NCBI RefSeq assembly: GCF_027887165.1
Contig: NC_077227.1
Location: 546,339,189 to 546,403,188 of the forward strand
Length of the DNA stretch: 64,000 bases
Reading direction: 5' to 3'
From: Monodelphis domestica
Lineage: Eukaryota > Chordata > Mammalia > Didelphimorphia > Didelphidae
In this document: piece after piece, positions 60,236 through 64,000 of the stretch
How positions within the stretch are numbered: position 1 is the stretch's first letter
How the letters are laid out: each line of letters begins with the position of its first letter
Notes under the pieces: generated by a model
Seen by the model: only the letters and a program-made list of their open reading frames with translations
Databases searched by the model: none
Told to the model about the DNA's origin: nothing
Translations under genes and position numbers: made by a program

Positions 60236-62248
60236 ATAATTTTATACCTCATCTAAGCTTCCTTTACACAATTTTTTTAAATACTGAAATTATCATTTAT
60301 TACCTCTTTTCATTGGATATCCTCTACATCTACCTTCTCTTTTTTTAATGCTGCATTGTTCACTGTCTTTATCATCATGGTGAATTGTTTCTTCTCATTC
60401 CCTTTTGCTATGTGTGCTATTTTTCAGTGATAGCCACCTTTTATCTATTGCTTTCTTCTCCCAAGGAAGAAAACCTAGTGGGACCCATTACCAGAAACAC
60501 AATTGGAAAAAGAATTTAAACAAAATCATTTTTTTATTCTGATTGACCAAAAATCATTATCTCTATAGGCCTCTTATAACTTTTTTGAGTTTCAGTGAAA
60601 AAGAAAATCTATCAGAGCCTCAATTTCAGTTCCTAATGAATAATAATCATTAAGAATAGCTATCCATCATCTTCACAACTGGCAGTCTCAGATTAATGAG
60701 CTATGATACAGAAACCTTCTCACTCCAGCCATACAATGCAATGCTATTTATTTTTCTATAGTATCTCTCATATACAATATCAAAGAATGTCTTGTAGACA
60801 GGGTAGAAGAGAAGAAATAATGCTTCATAGCTCTGGAGATTGCGGCTAATATAGGTAGAAAAAGAAAAATGATTCTCCAAAAAGGGAGACAAGAAAAAAG
60901 GGGAAGGGAATCAGTTGACATTCAGAGATCATAAATATTCAGCAAGTGAAAATCCTTGTTTCTATACAACTGGGAGTAGAAGCATGTAATTTTTCAGGAT
61001 GTGTCCATGTGGACAATTATACTTTGTCCTAGATTCTCAGCTTTCTAAGTAGTATGGTTCATGAACATAAGGGAACTTACAATAAAGAATTACAACCACT
61101 TATTTGGAAGTAAAATTGCCATTATTTCACCATCACCTCAAAATTCAGCTGAATGAACCAGATATTGAAAAACTTCTTAAGAAAGTGATATCTCAGCTCT
61201 GAGTGTATAGGCAGAGGATTTACATACAAAGGTAATACTTTCATCCACTTGAAGAACCTTAGATAGTATCACTGGAAACCGAGATAGAGAACACGTTTAA
61301 TTTAGACTGAGGTGGATGTTTCATTGACATAGTTCTGTGTTTTCCTCTTCCAACAGAAAAGTTGTGGGTTGTTTTTTAATTTTTGTTTTCTCTAATAAGG
61401 CTGTCCTATTTCTTCTGAATTCTTAGATGACCAGAAATTACCTCAGAGTTTAGTAAACTAGGATAGAATAGTTAGAAACCTAGTTTTTATCTTATATATT
61501 TATGTCTCCAAGTGATGTTCAGAAAGTCAGCCTCTTTATCACTTACTACAAAGTAAACCAGTTCTAATTACTTAATCTGATAAAATGTATCATTTAGTGT
61601 TCAAAAATCCACTCAGAGATTCAGAGAAGGCAAGTAGATCTGAGAATGTTTATTCTTTTTATCAATACATTTTCAAGCATCCATTGAATCTGATATATAA
61701 TAGCCACAATAGAATTTCTATTCGCCAAGTACATTAATAATCATCTGTTGCTGTGATAGAAATATCTTGGTGATATAATAATGAATATAAATTATTATTT
61801 GAATGTTTCATCATGTTGTTGAAGTGATCCTGTGTTCTGCCAATAGAGAATAATCCCTGGCATATTCTGTTATGGTAGAGGGCTTCAACCATGACTCTGA
61901 CAACTGACTACATGCATTTTCTGAGGACAGTTTAGTACAGAGAGACTCATCATGCACAGAATAGCTGTTTGGTAATTACTTTATTCCTTGACTTTGGCAA
62001 CCCAAGAAACAAAGAAAAACAAAATGGTCTGGGTGTTCCATTTTTACAATTAAAAAAATACTTCCAATATGTTGACTATATCTCTTTTATCTCTTTTGTC
62101 ATTATATGAAGATATATGGAAATATTTTTTGAAAACCCCTGGAATTTTATTTGGTGTAGAGACTGTATGTTCTGATTTATGACATTAGCCATCTTATTTT
62201 CAATTTATACTGGTTTTTATCTCCCATATCTGTGTCTTTGCGCATAGT

Positions 62249-62250
<2 letters not shown>

Positions 62251-62289
<39 letters not shown>
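62251..62289. repeat. (TG)n microsatellite
   Basis: About 19 uninterrupted TG units. Confidence 0.95.
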
Positions 62290-62291
<2 letters not shown>

Positions 62292-62561
62292 CTATAAGGG
62301 CTATTAAATTTCTATAACTAAAAACTATATACACATCACACAGAATGTGGTCAGAAAGGTACTTGGGGAGCATCATTTACTCATTCGACAACTGTTATTA
62401 AATCTTATATAAAGTAATGCAAAATCTAGGTAAAGCTATTCAACTCAGATGATTATACCAATAGAGTAAAATTATACCAGAAATGTGGAACATGAAACTA
62501 AAGTGCGCCAAACTGGAAAAGCCACAGAAACAGGATCAATATGGGAGATTGAACTTTCAGT

Positions 62562-62646
62562 CATTTGACACTTTGCCTTGTAAATTAATACTTAAATATA
62601 GTTCTTCTGACCATGTTTCTTTCTGCTATGTAAGAAAGTCAAAATT
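62562..62646 (+). repeat. Local duplication, copy 1
   Basis: Pairs with 63522-63607 over about 85 bases (roughly 87 percent by eye), sharing tttctttctgctatgtaag and agaaagtcaaaatt. Confidence 0.75.
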
Positions 62647-62954
62647 TTCATAAACCAGACTTCAAATAAATATTTATTGAGTGTCTACAAGTCTAAATTC
62701 TTTCTATTAGAGATTGACCTGCTTCTACCTTAAGGACTTAGCAGTCTGCTATAACTTTAGGGATTGATCTATAGTCTACCTGAACATTTATGAATTATTT
62801 TCAATGGTATTTCCCATCTTTCTTATGCATGGGTCACAAAGGGAAACATAAGGCAAAAGAGATCATTTAGGACACATATGATGTATCCAATTATATGGCA
62901 GGAGTAAAGCATAAGGGGTAGAAGCAGTTGGGGATTTTGCCATGGATCAGACTG

Positions 62955-63130
62955 ATCAATCAGTAGCAGTGACTTGAGTTCAAATCCTGTCTCAGACACT
63001 GATTATATTTTGACTCCACACAAGTCAATTTCTAGCAGTCATGGTTTCCTCAATTATAAAATGAAAGAGTTAGACTTCATTGCCTCTAATTTCCTTTCTT
63101 CTTCTATAAATATCTGTGATCCTTGAAGGG
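62955..63130 (+). mobile_element. MIR/THER1-type SINE
   Basis: gagttcaaatcctgtctcagacactg, cacaagtcaatttctagcag and gtttcctcaattataaaatg. Confidence 0.65.
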
Positions 63131-63496
63131 AGAAATAATAATCAAGGTAACAGAGTAAGTGAACCAAAATAAATATCTTCCAAGTTAGAATTATTTCTTT
63201 CTGGATACTTGAAGTATTTTATTTAACCTGGAAATTAGATTTTAGTTATTATATTCCTGGGATTTTTCATTTTTGGTTTCCTTTCAGGAAGTGACCATTG
63301 AAAGATATTTCTACATTGCCCTCTTATTCTAAGAGAACTGGGAATTTTAAAAATTATTTCTGGAAACATGATTTCTAGGTTCTTTTATTATATTCAGATA
63401 TTCCAATGATTCAATTTATTTTTTTGCTATTGAATAGCTTATATTTTCTTCTAGTTTTCAGCCTTTTGACTTTTTAAAAATACGTTTTAATTGAAA

Positions 63497-63625
63497 TCCT
63501 ATTTCTTACATCACCTTCCGTTATTTGACAATTTGCCTTCTAAAATTAATACCTGAATGTAGTTCTTCTATCCTTGTTTCTTTCTGCTATGTAAGAAAGT
63601 CAAAATTCCTATTTCTTACATCACC
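63497..63625 (+). repeat. Local duplication, copy 2, with flanking 19-bp direct repeats
   Basis: The copy at 63522-63607 is bracketed by tcctatttcttacatcacc at 63497-63515 and again at 63607-63625, exactly 110 bases apart. Confidence 0.8.
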
Positions 63626-63864
63626 ACATTTTTTCCTTGCCAAGTCAAAAACAGTAGAAATGAATACTATATTGAAAAAGTCAAAATCATATTCAATGGG
63701 TAATATCTATGGACCTTGTAATTCCATGAGGAGTTGAGATATGGTGTGACCTATCACATCATTTTCCAAATCTTAGTTCTCATAAAAATGTTGCTTAATA
63801 CATTTTACTATATATGAGAACTTTCTCCTTATCATTAAATTCCTTGGGGCAAAAATACAGACTC

Positions 63865-64000
63865 CACATAATTTCAGATTGCTTTTCAAAATGGTTGTAC
63901 CATTTCACAGTTCCACCAACAATGTATTAATGTGTCTTTCATTCTACAACCCCTTCAACAATTTTTCCTATTTTTAGAAAAGCTTAAGTTTGTTTTTCTT
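63865..64000 (-). mobile_element. LINE-1 fragment, reverse orientation, cut by the window edge
   Basis: gattgcttttcaaaatggttgtacca, then tcacagttccaccaacaatg, is the reverse of the L1 segment that reads cattgctggtggagttgtgaa at 6679 and cattgctggtacagttgtgaa at 11540. It runs to the window end. Confidence 0.6.

Larger units (their letters stand above)
59191..62561. other. Unassigned noncoding DNA
   Basis: About 3.4 kb with only simple repeats (60169, 62251). The longest repeat-poor stretch of the right half. Confidence 0.45.

Overview
The window is mammalian nuclear DNA, almost certainly marsupial and most like an opossum such as Monodelphis. It is AT-rich and poor in CpG. It is dominated by LINE-1 3' parts, old L2 and MIR-type SINEs, tRNA-headed SINEs of the marsupial SINE1/MAR1 type, and solo retroviral LTRs. 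The best marker is an intact SINE1-like copy at 58970-59174 between perfect 16-bp target duplications. The species is inferred from repeat type and not proven.

Only one protein-coding gene is convincing. An uninterrupted 1086-codon frame at 43869-47129 (+) lies just behind a strong splice acceptor (AG at 43849-43850). It encodes about 31 diverged copies of a 34-residue unit (pattern GKFxxExxxWEGSQ, then xxHGKxxxWPPPSGR). Insertions and deletions between units are whole codons. I do not recognise the family. The array runs on past the stop for at least one and a half more units.

Layout. 1-5600: noncoding DNA with SINE, L2, L1 and microsatellite fragments. 5625-13020: a LINE-1 block of three pieces; the main copy (about 7010-12290) is split inside its reverse-transcriptase region by a solo LTR (9171-10145). 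13020-20080: mostly unassigned DNA with MIR, L2 and a reverse L1 end. 20084-24931: three minus-strand LTRs around a 1.5-kb L2 whose reverse-transcriptase remains can be read. 24931-36200: unassigned DNA, L2, SINEs, a 254-bp element with about 75-bp terminal inverted repeats built from LTR sequence (29129-29382), an LTR at 29452-30034, a 37-bp near-perfect hairpin (34550-34702) and an LTR at 35521-36172. 36200-43850: SINE and L2 fragments and AT-rich simple repeats. 43850-47260: the repeat-protein exon. 47260-64000: L2, SINEs, an L1 end, LTRs (57329-58056 and possibly 55280-55720), an intact SINE and a local 85-bp duplication.

There is no gene network, operon, CRISPR array or intact mobile element. 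The window reads as intergenic or intronic DNA around one large, probably lineage-restricted repeat-coding exon. Repeat family names and boundaries come from memory of consensus sequences and from comparing copies within the window, so boundaries are approximate unless a target duplication is given.
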